64,000 bases of DNA from Ideonella sp. (GCA_015075545.1 JABTUC010000001.1:620001-684000), one strand, 5' to 3'. Shown: positions 8,948 through 20,472, numbered from the stretch's first letter. A program made the numbers and translations. Notes: generated by a model from the letters alone, not told the origin.

Positions 8948-10516
8948 TCAGTCTGCCTCTTCGGGCGCGGCCACCGACCAGGTTCCCGTCACCTCGTTGG
9001 CCGCGTTGACGCTCTCGAGCTGAACGCCGAAACCCCAAAGGCGCGCCACGTGCTTGAGCACTTCCTGGACACTGTCGGCCAGCGGCCGGTCGTTGTGCTG
9101 GAAGTGGCGCAGCGTCAATGAGCGATCGCCGCGCAGGTTGACGTTCCACACCTGGATGTTGGGCTCACGCGACCCGAGGTCGTACTGGCGCGACAGCGCC
9201 TCGCGCACCCGCCGGTAGCCGGTGTCGTCGTGGATCGCGGCGACTTCGAGCTCGCTCTCCTTCTCGTCGTCGACGATCGTGAAGAGGCGAAACTCACGCA
9301 TCAGCTTCGGGCTCAGGTACTGGCCGATGAAGCTCTCGTCCTTGTAGTTGCGCATCGCGTGGTCGAGCGTCGGCACCCAGTCGGCACCGGCGATCTCGGG
9401 AAACCACTGGCGGTCTTCGTCGGTGGGTGCTTCGCAGATGCGCTTGAGGTCGCAGTACATCGCGAAGCCCAGCGCGTAGGGGTTGATGCCGCTGTAGGCC
9501 GGATGCCCGACCGGCGGCTGGTAGATCACGTTGGTGTGCGACTTCAGCCACTCCATCATCACGCCGTCGGTGAGGTAGCCGTCGTCGTACATCTGATTGA
9601 GGATGTGGTAGTGCCAGAAGGTGGCCCAGCCTTCGTTCATCAGCTGGCTCTGGCGCTGCGGATAGAAGTACTGCGCCACCTTGCGCACGATGCGCACGAT
9701 CTCGCGCTGCCAGGGTTCGAGCAGGGGTGCGTTCTTCTCGATGAAGTACAGCAGGTTCTCCTGCGGCTCCTCGGGGAAGCGGCGGCTCTCGGCGGCATCG
9801 CCGCCCTTGCCCGCGCGCTTGGGCAGCGTGCGCCACAGATCGTTGACCTGCCGCTGCGCATAGGCCTCGCGCTCCTTGCGCTCGCGCAACTCCTGCGCCA
9901 GCGACTTGCGGCTCGGGCGGCGGTAGCGATCGACGCCATGGTTGGCCAGCGCGTGGCACGAATCGAGGAACAGCTCGACCGCGTCGAGGCCGTGGCGCTC
10001 CTCGCACTCGGCGACGTAGTTCTTGGCGTAGACCAGGTAGTCGATGATCGACGACGCGTCGGTCCACATGCGAAACAGGTAATTGCCCTTGAAGAAGCTG
10101 TTGTGGCCGTAGGCGGCATGCGCAATGACCAGCGCCTGCATCGCCATCGTGTTCTCCTCCATCAGATAACTGATGCAGGGGTTGGAGTTGATGACGATCT
10201 CGTAGGCCAAGCCCATGTGGCCGCGACGGTAGTTCTTCTCGGTGGCGATGAACTCCTTGCCGTAGCTCCAATGGCGATAGTGCACCGGCATGCCGACGCT
10301 GGCGTAGGCGTCCATCATCTGCTCGGCGGTGATGACCTCGAGCTGGTTCGGATAGGTGTCGAGGCCGAAGCGTTGCGCGGTACGCCTGATGACGGTGTGG
10401 TACTGGTCGACCAGCTCGAACGACCAATCGCTGGGGTCGGGCAACGGCTCGGTGGCCCTGCTCGACGGCAATGGACCGCGCCGCGGTCTGGCGTGATTCA
10501 CCGCCGCCTCATTCAT
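8948..10516 (-). CDS. spoVR: SpoVR family protein
   Basis: 522 residues, the normal length for SpoVR/YcgB. Recognisable family segments include HYRHWSYGKEF, the INSNPCISYLMEENTM region and MNEGWATFWHY. SpoVR is needed for spore cortex formation in Bacillus, but in Gram-negatives it is a stress-response protein of unknown biochemistry, always linked to prkA and yeaH. Here it is the last gene of that trio, and its ATG overlaps the yeaH stop (ATGA at 10513-10516). Confidence 0.93.
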   Translation of the reverse strand: MNEAAVNHARPRRGPLPSSRATEPLPDPSDWSFELVDQYHTVIRRTAQRFGLDTYPNQLEVITAEQMMDAYASVGMPVHYRHWSYGKEFIATEKNYRRGHMGLAYEIVINSNPCISYLMEENTMAMQALVIAHAAYGHNSFFKGNYLFRMWTDASSIIDYLVYAKNYVAECEERHGLDAVELFLDSCHALANHGVDRYRRPSRKSLAQELRERKEREAYAQRQVNDLWRTLPKRAGKGGDAAESRRFPEEPQENLLYFIEKNAPLLEPWQREIVRIVRKVAQYFYPQRQSQLMNEGWATFWHYHILNQMYDDGYLTDGVMMEWLKSHTNVIYQPPVGHPAYSGINPYALGFAMYCDLKRICEAPTDEDRQWFPEIAGADWVPTLDHAMRNYKDESFIGQYLSPKLMREFRLFTIVDDEKESELEVAAIHDDTGYRRVREALSRQYDLGSREPNIQVWNVNLRGDRSLTLRHFQHNDRPLADSVQEVLKHVARLWGFGVQLESVNAANEVTGTWSVAAPEEAD

Positions 10517-11802
10517 GCCGCAGCCGCCGCGCCCTCTTTCTTGAAGAGGTCGCGGAACACCGGGTAGATCTGCGAGGCCTCGGTGGCCTTGCGCATCGCG
10601 AAGTGGGGATGGCCCTCGGCGAGCTGCGAGTACTCCTCCCACAGATTCTGTTCTTCCTCGGCCACCTGAACGTAGGCAAAGTAGCGCACCAGCGGCAGCA
10701 GCTTGTCGGCGAGCAGCTCGCGGCAGCGGCCCGAGTCGTGGTGCCAGTTGTCGCCGTCGCTCGCCTGTGCGCCGTAGATGTTCCACTCGCCTGGCGAGTA
10801 GCGCGCGCGAATGATCTCTTCCATCAGCACGAGCGCACTGGAGACCACGGTGCCGCCGGTCTCGCGGGCGTGGAAGAAGTTCTCCTCGTCGACTTCCTGT
10901 GCCTGCGTGTGATGGCGGATGAAGACGAGTTCGATCTTGTCGTAGTGCCGTGTCAGGAACAGATACAGCAGGATGAAGAAGCGCTTGGCCAGATCCTTGC
11001 GCGCCTCGTCCATCGAACCCGACACATCCATCAGGCAGAACATCACCGCCTTGGTGGTGGGCACCGGCACCCTGATGCGATTGCGAAAGCGCAGGTCGAT
11101 CGGATCGAGGTACGGAATGCGCTCGAGCCGCGCCCGCAGCATCTCGATCTGCTCCTCCAGCTCTTGGATTTCGCGTTCCTTCACCGCATCGTTGCGATCG
11201 CGGTGGCGCTTGAGCAGCGCCAGTTGCTCCTCGAGCTCGCGCAACTCCTTGCGCCAGGTGGAGCCTATCGCGATGCGCCGACCGATCGCGCCGCGCATCG
11301 AGCGCACCACGTGCAAGTTGTTGGGCGTGCCGTCGGCGGTGAAGCCGGCGCGCTGGCTCTTCCACTCAGGCGTCTCGGCCAGCTGGGTGCGAATCAGGTG
11401 CGGCAGCGCCAGGTCTTCGAAGAAGACCTGCATGAACTCCTCTTTGCTGAGCGCGAAGGTGAAGTCGTCCTCGCCTTCGCCGGAATCGCTCGCCTGACCT
11501 TTGCCCGAACCGCCGCCACCACCGCCCTTGGGCCGCTCGATGCGGTCGCCGCGCACGTAGTCCTTGTTGCCGGGGTGCACGACCTCACGTACGCCGCCCT
11601 GGCCGTGGTGGAACACCGGCTCGGAGACATCCTTCTTCGGGATGCGAACCTCCTCGCCACGCTCGATGTCGCGGATGCCGCGGCCGTCGACCGCGCGCTT
11701 GACCGCCTCGCGGATCTGGTCCTTGTAGCGACGCAGGAAGCGCTCGCGATTGCCGATCGACTTGTTCTTGCCGGCCAGCCGACGATCGATGATCTGCAGC
11801 AT
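10513..11802 (-). CDS. yeaH: YeaH/YhbH family protein (DUF444)
   Basis: 429 residues from ATG 11802, which has an AGGA 6 bases upstream; an in-frame GTG at 11820 was not chosen. The protein has a basic N-terminal region and a von Willebrand A-like segment with a DVSGSMDEA metal-site motif. DUF444 proteins act with the PrkA kinase and SpoVR in nutrient and stationary-phase stress; the molecular role is unknown. It is the middle gene of the prkA-yeaH-spoVR operon, 24 bases after prkA. Confidence 0.92.
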   Translation of the reverse strand: MLQIIDRRLAGKNKSIGNRERFLRRYKDQIREAVKRAVDGRGIRDIERGEEVRIPKKDVSEPVFHHGQGGVREVVHPGNKDYVRGDRIERPKGGGGGGSGKGQASDSGEGEDDFTFALSKEEFMQVFFEDLALPHLIRTQLAETPEWKSQRAGFTADGTPNNLHVVRSMRGAIGRRIAIGSTWRKELRELEEQLALLKRHRDRNDAVKEREIQELEEQIEMLRARLERIPYLDPIDLRFRNRIRVPVPTTKAVMFCLMDVSGSMDEARKDLAKRFFILLYLFLTRHYDKIELVFIRHHTQAQEVDEENFFHARETGGTVVSSALVLMEEIIRARYSPGEWNIYGAQASDGDNWHHDSGRCRELLADKLLPLVRYFAYVQVAEEEQNLWEEYSQLAEGHPHFAMRKATEASQIYPVFRDLFKKEGAAAAA

Positions 11803-11826
11803 CGGTGTTCCTGAGGGCACCCTTCG

Positions 11827-13749
11827 TCAGCTACTCTTGCGCACTCGCAGATACCACTCGCACAGCAGCCGCACCTGCTTGCCGGTGTAGCCCTTCTCGA
11901 TCATGCGGTTGACGAAGTCCTCGTGCTTCTTGGCCTCGTCGGCGCTCGCCTTGGCGTTGAAGCTGATCACCGGCAACAGCTCCTCGGTGTTGGAGAACAT
12001 CTTCTTCTCGATCACCGAGCGCAGCTTCTCGTAGCTGGTCCACACCGGGTTCTTGCCCTGGTTGTTGGCACGCGCGCGCAGCACGAAGTTGACGATCTCG
12101 TTGCGGAAGTCCTTCGGGTTGGCGATGCCGGCGGGCTTCTCGATCTTCTCCAGTTCGGCATTCAGCGCCGAGCGGTCGAACACCTCGCCGGTGTCGGTGT
12201 CGCGGTACTCCTGGTCCTGGATCCAGTAGTCGGCGTAGGTGACGTAGCGGTCGAAGATGTTCTGCCCGTACTCGCTGTAGCTCTCGAGGTACGCGGTCTG
12301 GATCTCCTTGCCGATGAACTCGGCATAGCGCGGCGCGAGCTGCTCCTTGATGAAACCGACGTACTTCTGCTCCATCTCCTGCGGAAACTGCTCGCGCTCG
12401 ATCTGCTGCTCGAGCACGTACATCAGGTGCACCGGGTTGGCGGCGACTTCCTGGCTGTCGAAGTTGAAGACCTTGGACAGGATCTTGTACGCGAAGCGGG
12501 TGGAGATTCCACTCATGCCCTCGTCGACGCCGGCGTAGTCGCGGTACTCCTGGTAGCTCTTGGCGCGCGGATCGGTGTCCTTCAGGTTCTCGCCGTCGTA
12601 GACCTGCATCTTGGAGAAAAGCGAGGAGTTCTCGGGCTCCTTCAGGCGCGTGAGGATCGCGAACTGACTCATCATCTTCAGCGTGCCCGGAGCGCACTTG
12701 GCCTCGGCCAGCGATGAATTGCGGATCAGTTTCTCGTAGATCTTGATCTCTTCCGACACACGCAGGCAGTACGGCACCTTGACGATGTAGACGCGGTCGA
12801 GGAAGGCCTCGTTGTTCTTGTTGTTGCGGAACGTCTTCCACTCGCTCTCGTTGCTGTGCGCGAGGATGATGCCGTCGAACGGGATCGCGCCGAAGCCTTC
12901 GGTGCCTTTGAAGTTGCCTTCCTGCGTGGCCGTGAGCAGCGGGTGCAGCACCTTGATTGGCGCCTTGAACATCTCGACGAACTCGAGCAGGCCCTGGTTG
13001 GCCAGGCACAGCCCGCCGGCGTAGCTGTATGCGTCGGGATCGTCCTGCGCGTAGGTCTCGAGCTTGCGGATGTCGACCTTGCCCACCAGCGAGGAGATGT
13101 CTTGGTTGTTCTCGTCGCCGGGCTCGGTCTTGCACACGGCAATCTGCTTGAGCACCGAGGGGTACCGCTTGACGACGCGGAACCTGCGGATGTCGCCGCC
13201 ATACTCCTCGAGCCGCTTGACTGCCCAGGGAGACATCACGCGGTTGAGGTAGCGGTTCGGGATGCCGTATTCCTTCTCCAGGATAGGGCCGTCCTCTGCG
13301 AAATCGAACAGGCCGAGCGGCGATTCGTTCACCGGCGAACCCTTGAGCGCGTAGAACGGCACGTGCTCCATCAATTGCTTCAGGCGCTCGGCGATCGAGC
13401 TCTTGCCGCCGCCCACCGGACCCAGCAGGTACAGCACCTGCTTCTTCTCCTCGAGGCCCTGCGCGGCGTGACGGAAGTAGGACACCACCTGTTCGATGGA
13501 GTCTTCCATGCCGTAGAACTCGGCGAACGCCGGGTAGATCTTGATGACCTTGTTGGCGAAGATGCGCGACAGGCGCGGGTCGTTGCGCGTATCGATCATC
13601 TGCGGCTCGCCGATCGCTTTCAGCATGCGCTCGGCCGCGGTGGCATAGGCCAGCGGGTTGCGCTTGCATTCAGCCAGGTACTCTTCGAGCGAGAGCTCTT
13701 CTTCTCGCGTGCGCTCGAAGCGCGCTGCAAAGCTGCTGATCACGTCCAT
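11827..13749 (-). CDS. prkA: PrkA family serine protein kinase
   Basis: 640 residues. It has an AAA-type nucleotide site (Walker A GPVGGGKS at residues 110-117) and the C-terminal PrkA kinase region. In E. coli the homologue YeaG is an RpoS-linked kinase that helps cells adapt to sustained nitrogen starvation. The ATG at 13749 was chosen because AAGGAGGT lies 4 bases upstream; the open frame extends further but without another good start. It heads the prkA-yeaH-spoVR operon. A long hairpin sits in the presumed 5' untranslated region. Confidence 0.94.
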   Translation of the reverse strand: MDVISSFAARFERTREEELSLEEYLAECKRNPLAYATAAERMLKAIGEPQMIDTRNDPRLSRIFANKVIKIYPAFAEFYGMEDSIEQVVSYFRHAAQGLEEKKQVLYLLGPVGGGKSSIAERLKQLMEHVPFYALKGSPVNESPLGLFDFAEDGPILEKEYGIPNRYLNRVMSPWAVKRLEEYGGDIRRFRVVKRYPSVLKQIAVCKTEPGDENNQDISSLVGKVDIRKLETYAQDDPDAYSYAGGLCLANQGLLEFVEMFKAPIKVLHPLLTATQEGNFKGTEGFGAIPFDGIILAHSNESEWKTFRNNKNNEAFLDRVYIVKVPYCLRVSEEIKIYEKLIRNSSLAEAKCAPGTLKMMSQFAILTRLKEPENSSLFSKMQVYDGENLKDTDPRAKSYQEYRDYAGVDEGMSGISTRFAYKILSKVFNFDSQEVAANPVHLMYVLEQQIEREQFPQEMEQKYVGFIKEQLAPRYAEFIGKEIQTAYLESYSEYGQNIFDRYVTYADYWIQDQEYRDTDTGEVFDRSALNAELEKIEKPAGIANPKDFRNEIVNFVLRARANNQGKNPVWTSYEKLRSVIEKKMFSNTEELLPVISFNAKASADEAKKHEDFVNRMIEKGYTGKQVRLLCEWYLRVRKSS

Positions 13750-14201
13750 GCGGACCTCCTTCATCGGACCGATGCCTCGACACGACCTTGGTGCCGTCGA
13801 CATCTGGGAAGTTCTGATGGAGTCCCGGCTGTACGGGCCCAGGCTCCATCAGAGCTTTCCGGTCTGCAACGCTCGAGGCGTCAGCCCCTCGTGCAACTCA
13901 GCATAGCGATCCTGCTCGACCCGACGCCCCGAGTAAAGCCCGCATTCGTGCCTTGTTCGATTCGCACGTCGATCACCCGTGCCGCCGCGTCGATCCGATG
14001 GTAGTGCCTTCAACGCAAGTGTGCGACCTGCGGCTGACCCGCCCGGCAACATGGTGGGGCTCACTATGCGCCGGCTGCGCTCGCGCTCGGCGGCGAGATC
14101 CGCATTCCACCGCTTGCAAGGCGGCGCGGCGTGACGTAGCACACGCGAGGTGTTGTGGTTTGTCAAGACATCCGTGCTGCGAGAGGCGCCGGGAATCTCG
14201 G
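13750..14201. other. Intergenic region upstream of prkA and downstream of parB
   Basis: About 450 bases without a credible gene. It holds the prkA ribosome site, a 10-bp inverted repeat at 13813-13853, and on the minus strand CTATGCT at 13900-13906. CTATGCT resembles the extended -10 of RpoS promoters and would suit a stationary-phase operon, but no start site can be proved. The rest shows nothing I recognise. Confidence 0.4.
13813..13853 (-). repeat. 10-bp inverted repeat in the prkA leader region
   Basis: TCTGATGGAG (13813-13822) and its exact complement CTCCATCAGA (13844-13853) flank a 21-base loop that can itself form CCCG/CGGG. It lies 64-104 bases upstream of the prkA start. No T-run follows on either strand, so it is more likely an RNA structure or operator than a terminator. 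Confidence 0.55.
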
Positions 14202-15095
14202 TCACCTCTCGACCACGCCGAGCTTGTCGAGCAAGCCTGCGAGCTCCTCGAACGATCCGAACGAAATGGCGATCTCACCGCGGCCGCCTGCGCCGCGACG
14301 CTTCAGCCGGACCTGCACCGCGGCGGTCAGGCGATCGGCCAGTTGCTCCTCGATGCGCACGATGTCGCGCGACTTGTCGGCAGCTTGTGTCGACCGCCCG
14401 TTCACTGCAGCGCCACCGCCGGCCCGACGGGCGACCAGGCGCTCGGTCTCGCGCACCGACAGGTGTTTGGCAACGATCTCGTTGGCGCACAGGATCTGCT
14501 CGGAGGCAGACAGGGCCAGCAGCGCGCGGGCGTGGCCCATTTCGAGGTCGCCGGCCATCAGCAGCTTCTGCACCGGCTCGGCCAGGTTGAGCAACCGCAT
14601 CAGGTTGCTGGCCGCGCTGCGCGATCGTCCCACAGCCTGGGCGGCCTGGTCGTGGGTGAGCCGGAACTCATCGATCAGCCGCTGCAGACCCTGCGCCTCT
14701 TCCAGCGGGTTGAGATCCTCGCGCTGGATGTTCTCGACCAGCGACATCACGGCGGCTGTCTCGTCCGGCACATCGCGCACCAGCACCGGCACATCGTCGA
14801 GGCCAGCCAGCCCTGCGGCCCGCACACGCCGCTCGCCGGCGATGATCTCGTAGCTGCCTGCCCCGAGCGGCCGCACGAGCACAGGCTGCATCAGCCCCTG
14901 GCTCTTGATGCTCTGCGCGAGCTCCATCAGCGAGCCCTCGTCCATGCGAGTGCGCGGCTGATAGCGGCCGGGCCTGAGCTGGGCGAGGCGCAGGCTGCTC
15001 GGCCGCTGCGCCTGTGCGGCCGACGCCTCGGTCACCTTCGGCCCGAGCAGCGCCTCGAGCCCCATGCCCAATCCCTTCGGTTTCTTGCTCACCAT
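14202..15095 (-). CDS. parB: Chromosome partitioning protein ParB
   Basis: 297 residues. The N-terminus KGLGMGLEALLG is the ParA-stimulating peptide, the IAGERRVRAA motif near residue 86 is the ParB/CTPase box, and a helix-turn-helix with GRSRSAASNLMRLL follows. ParB binds parS, loads as a CTP-dependent clamp and spreads to organise the origin region. Two parS-like sites occur at 17823-17838 and 18780-18795. Unusually, parB is separated from parA by argC on the opposite strand and a GNAT gene, so it must have its own promoter, probably in the 99-base gap before argC. Confidence 0.95.
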   Translation of the reverse strand: MVSKKPKGLGMGLEALLGPKVTEASAAQAQRPSSLRLAQLRPGRYQPRTRMDEGSLMELAQSIKSQGLMQPVLVRPLGAGSYEIIAGERRVRAAGLAGLDDVPVLVRDVPDETAAVMSLVENIQREDLNPLEEAQGLQRLIDEFRLTHDQAAQAVGRSRSAASNLMRLLNLAEPVQKLLMAGDLEMGHARALLALSASEQILCANEIVAKHLSVRETERLVARRAGGGAAVNGRSTQAADKSRDIVRIEEQLADRLTAAVQVRLKRRGAGGRGEIAISFGSFEELAGLLDKLGVVER

Positions 15096-15194
15096 GGTCG
15101 GTCATTGTCGACCATCGAGGGGCCGCACCCGCGCACGGGCATTGATGAATGACGATATCCTTTGGCACCGCGAAGTGGAGTGCAGGGTTCCGCG

Positions 15195-16145
15195 ATGAGC
15201 TACACCGTCTACGTCGATGGTCAGGAAGGCACCACGGGGCTGCAGATCAACGAGTTGTTGGCGAGGCGCCGCGACATCGAGGTACTGCGCATCGCCGACG
15301 AGTTGCGCAAGGACAGTCGCGAGCGTGCCCGGCTGTTGAACGCCGCCGATGTGGTGTTCCTCTGCCTGCCCGACCAGGCGGCACGCGAGGCGGCTGGCTG
15401 GGTGACCAATCCTCGCACTTGCGTGATCGATGCCAGCACGGCGCATCGCGTCGATCCGGCCTGGGTTTTCGGTTTGCCGGAACTGGCACGCGAACAGCGC
15501 GACCGGCTGCGTCGCAGCAAGCGGATCAGCAACCCCGGGTGCCATGCGACAGCATTTATCTTGTTGATACGCCCACTGGTCGACGCCGGTCTGATCGATC
15601 CGCGGTTGGGTTTGGCCGCCATGTCGATCACGGGCTACTCCGGCGGTGGCAGAAAGCTGATTGAGCAATACCGGGCCGAGCCGTTGTCGCAACGCCTACA
15701 GTCGCCGCGGCCGTATGGCCTGGGCCTGGCGCACAAGCATGTTCCCGAGATGACGCGCTGGTCGGGTTTGCAGACCCGCCCTGTCTTCATGCCAGTCGTC
15801 GCCAATTTCTACAAGGGCCTTGCAGTAAGTGTGCCCTTGCACTTATCTGTATTGAGCAAGGGTGTTGACGCGGGCCGTCTGCACGATGTGCTGGGCGAGC
15901 GGTATGCCGGCGAACGATTCATCAGGACGATGCCGCTGTCGGATGTGGCCGCGCTCGATTCCGGCTACTTCGATGTTCAGGCGTGCAATGACAGCAATCG
16001 TTGCGAGATTTTCGTGTTCGGTAGCACCGACCAAGCTATCTTGATCGCCCGGCTCGACAACCTGGGTAAAGGAGCGAGCGGTGCCGCAGTGCAGTCGATG
16101 AATCTGCACCTGGGGCTCGACGAGGCTCTGGGGCTCGTCGCTTGA
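15195..16145 (+). CDS. argC: N-acetyl-gamma-glutamyl-phosphate reductase, short (type 2) form
   Basis: 316 residues, the short ArgC type. It has an N-terminal NADP-binding region beginning VYVDGQEGTTGLQI and the catalytic Cys116 in SNPGCHATA. The enzyme reduces N-acetylglutamyl-5-phosphate to the semialdehyde, the third step of arginine synthesis. It is transcribed toward the GNAT gene and splits parB from parA. No other arg gene is present here. Confidence 0.92.
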   Translation: MSYTVYVDGQEGTTGLQINELLARRRDIEVLRIADELRKDSRERARLLNAADVVFLCLPDQAAREAAGWVTNPRTCVIDASTAHRVDPAWVFGLPELAREQRDRLRRSKRISNPGCHATAFILLIRPLVDAGLIDPRLGLAAMSITGYSGGGRKLIEQYRAEPLSQRLQSPRPYGLGLAHKHVPEMTRWSGLQTRPVFMPVVANFYKGLAVSVPLHLSVLSKGVDAGRLHDVLGERYAGERFIRTMPLSDVAALDSGYFDVQACNDSNRCEIFVFGSTDQAILIARLDNLGKGASGAAVQSMNLHLGLDEALGLVA

Positions 16146-16170
16146 GAGCCGCCGACGGCCGGTCGGCGAA

Positions 16171-16953
16171 CTACCCGACCGGTTCAGCCGCCGCTCGGTA
16201 GTGGTACGAGTAGCCGTCGGCGAACCCGAGCCGGCTGTAAACCGCACGCGCCGGATGATTGGCCGCATCGACCTGAAGGTAGCCGATGCGAGCACCGCGC
16301 TGCCGAGCGCGGTCGAGCAGCAGCGCGCAAAGCTTGCGCGCCCAACCTTGGTTGCGCGATTCGCTGGGGGTGAAGATATCGTACAGGCCCACCATGTCAG
16401 CCTCCGCGGCCGTCTGCCCGCAGGCCAACGGCATGCTCTGCCCGTCGACGCGCAACGCCCAACCTTCGAACGGCACCGGCGACAACTCGAGCCGCTGGGC
16501 GTGCGCTTGCTGCTGCGACAGGGATGAACCCCGAAGTTGCCCCACGGTCTGGGCGAAGGCCGCGTTTCCCAGCCGCTGCAGACTCACTCCGGCGGGCAAC
16601 GGCTCGACCAGCAGGGCCGCGAGATCCGGGTTCACCATGACGCGGGTATCGTCGAATGCCACCAGGCCTCGTGAGTCGAGCCAGGCGTCGAGTTGCGGCG
16701 GCTGCGACCGTGGGGTCACGCGCACGATGAGCGGCAACTGCGCCTGATCGAAGACCTCCTGGCACAACACCAGTCTCTCCTGAAGCGCCAGTTGACCCTG
16801 GGAAACGGCGTTCACGCAGCGTGCCCGCTTCGCCTTGCCAGGCGAGAACCGCACCAGCCAGCCATCGATCCAGCGCTGCTGCGGGGGCGCACTCGCATTC
16901 AAGCCCGCGTCTTCCACGCGGGACAGCAGCGCCGGGAAGACAGAATGCGTCAT
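16171..16953 (-). CDS. GNAT family N-acetyltransferase
   Basis: 260 residues. The C-terminal half is a GNAT domain with the acetyl-CoA loop E-S-R-N-Q-G-W-A-R-K-L and the late NHPARAVYSRLGF motif; the N-terminal half is less conserved. Substrate unknown. Its start overlaps the parA stop (TGATG at 16951-16955), so it is translated with parA, but a role in segregation is not implied. Confidence 0.85.
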   Translation of the reverse strand: MTHSVFPALLSRVEDAGLNASAPPQQRWIDGWLVRFSPGKAKRARCVNAVSQGQLALQERLVLCQEVFDQAQLPLIVRVTPRSQPPQLDAWLDSRGLVAFDDTRVMVNPDLAALLVEPLPAGVSLQRLGNAAFAQTVGQLRGSSLSQQQAHAQRLELSPVPFEGWALRVDGQSMPLACGQTAAEADMVGLYDIFTPSESRNQGWARKLCALLLDRARQRGARIGYLQVDAANHPARAVYSRLGFADGYSYHYRAAAEPVG

Positions 16954-17762
16954 CAGGCGAGTTGCTTGACGCGTGCGACCATCTCGCGGGCGAACTCGAG
17001 GTAGGCCTGGGCGCCTTTCGACGCGGGGTCGAAGACCACCCCCGGTTGCCCGTAGCTCGGCGCCTCGGCGAGACGAACATTGCGCGGTATCACGGCGTCG
17101 AACACCTTGTCACCGAAGTGCCCCTTCAACTGCTCGCTGACCTGTTGCTGCAAGGTGATGCGCGGGTCGTACATCACTCGCAGCAGGCCGATGATCTGCA
17201 ACTCCGGGTTCAGGTTGGCATGCACCTGGCGGATCGTGTTCACCAGGTCGGTCAGGCCCTCGAGTGCGAAGTACTCGCATTGCATGGGCACGATCACGCC
17301 GTGCGCGCTGCACAGGCCGTTCAGCGTGAGCAGGCTGAGGCTCGGCGGGCAGTCGATGACCACGATGTCGTATTCGTCGGCCACAGGTTCCAGGGCTTGT
17401 CGCAGCCGTTGGTCGCGCCGCTCGAGCCCGACCAGCTCAACCTCTGCTCCGGCTAGCTCCCTGTTTGCCCCCAGGACATCGTAACCACCCACTTCGGAAC
17501 GCTGGCGCGCTTCGACAATGGTCGCCGTCTCGAGCAGAACGTCGTAGATCGACAAGCTCAGCGAGCGCTTGTCGACACCGGATCCCATCGTGGCGTTACC
17601 CTGTGGGTCGAGGTCGACCAGCAGGACGCGCTGCCCAACTCTGGCCAGCCCGGCAGCCAGGTTCACCGTCGTCGTGGTCTTGCCGACTCCACCCTTCTGA
17701 TTGGCAACGCAGAAGACCCGAGCTCGCTGCATCGGTGGTCGATCCATGAGGCCTGCTGTCAT
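16953..17762 (-). CDS. parA: Chromosome partitioning ATPase ParA (Soj)
   Basis: 269 residues. The deviant Walker A KGGVGKTTTTVN lies at residues 23-34, with VLLVDLDPQGN and VVIDCPPSL following. ParA forms ATP-dependent dimers on DNA and moves ParB-parS complexes. The ATG at 17762 overlaps the rsmG stop (TGATG), which decides the start; internal ATGs at 17747 and 17732 are possible alternatives. The neighbourhood mnmG-rsmG-parA is the common origin-proximal order. Confidence 0.95.
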   Translation of the reverse strand: MTAGLMDRPPMQRARVFCVANQKGGVGKTTTTVNLAAGLARVGQRVLLVDLDPQGNATMGSGVDKRSLSLSIYDVLLETATIVEARQRSEVGGYDVLGANRELAGAEVELVGLERRDQRLRQALEPVADEYDIVVIDCPPSLSLLTLNGLCSAHGVIVPMQCEYFALEGLTDLVNTIRQVHANLNPELQIIGLLRVMYDPRITLQQQVSEQLKGHFGDKVFDAVIPRNVRLAEAPSYGQPGVVFDPASKGAQAYLEFAREMVARVKQLA

Positions 17763-18433
17763 CACGTGGATCTGCACATCCAAATCAGGTTGCGCTCGGC
17801 GTTCAACCCAGGCACCGTGACAGGTTCCACGTGAAACGCTTGCACGCCTGCCGCCAATCCGGCGATCTCGCTCGAAGGCGATCGACCCTTCATCGCAACC
17901 CACACGCCGTTCGCAGCCAGCAGGTGTTCGGTCGCGGTGACCAGCCCATCGAGCGACGCGAAGGCCCGCGACACCACGACGTCGAACCGCTCGGCCGGCT
18001 GGAACCGTTCGAGCCGCACATGATGCATCACCAGGTTGGCGATACCGGCCTCGTTGGCCGCTTGGCGGGCAAACGCCATCTTCTTTGCCACGGCATCCAC
18101 GGCGGCGACCAACCAGTCAGGCCGCATCACTGCCACGACCACGGCTGGGAATCCCGCTCCCGAGCCCGCATCGAGCACCCGCAGCGACCTTCCCTTCGCA
18201 TATCGGGTCAGAGGCCCCACCAGAGTCATGCTATCGAACACGTGCTGAACCAGAAAATCTGATGGCGACCCTTGCCCACTCAGGTTGTGCACCCGATTCC
18301 AGCGCTCGAGACCGGCGAGGTACGAGAGCAACTGGGTAGCTTGGGCAGCGCTGATCGAGAGACCCAGGCGGCGCGTGCCCTCCACCAACCGCCGCATGAG
18401 TTCCGGATCATGGCTCGGGCTTGATTGAGGCAT
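17762..18433 (-). CDS. rsmG: 16S rRNA (guanine-527 N7)-methyltransferase RsmG
   Basis: 223 residues. The SAM site VLDAGSGAGFPAVV lies near residue 73. It methylates N7 of G527 in the 530 loop of 16S rRNA; loss gives low-level streptomycin resistance in many bacteria. The ATG at 18433 starts 7 bases after the mnmG stop. A parS-like 16-mer is embedded near the 3' end. Confidence 0.94.
   Translation of the reverse strand: MPQSSPSHDPELMRRLVEGTRRLGLSISAAQATQLLSYLAGLERWNRVHNLSGQGSPSDFLVQHVFDSMTLVGPLTRYAKGRSLRVLDAGSGAGFPAVVVAVMRPDWLVAAVDAVAKKMAFARQAANEAGIANLVMHHVRLERFQPAERFDVVVSRAFASLDGLVTATEHLLAANGVWVAMKGRSPSSEIAGLAAGVQAFHVEPVTVPGLNAERNLIWMCRST
17823..17838. promoter_or_regulatory. parS: parS-like ParB binding site within rsmG
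   Basis: GGTTCCACGTGAAACG matches the parS consensus TGTTTCACGTGAAACA at 13 of 16 positions, keeping the central CACGTGAAAC half intact. It lies inside the rsmG coding sequence, about 60 bases from parA. Confidence 0.6.
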
Positions 18434-18440
18434 TTCGGCT

Positions 18441-20408
<1,968 letters not shown>

Positions 20409-20472
20409 TGGCTGCCGACTCCATTACGAAGTCCCGCATTGTAGGAAGGCGCGCGCCTGCGCGCCCGGGGAC

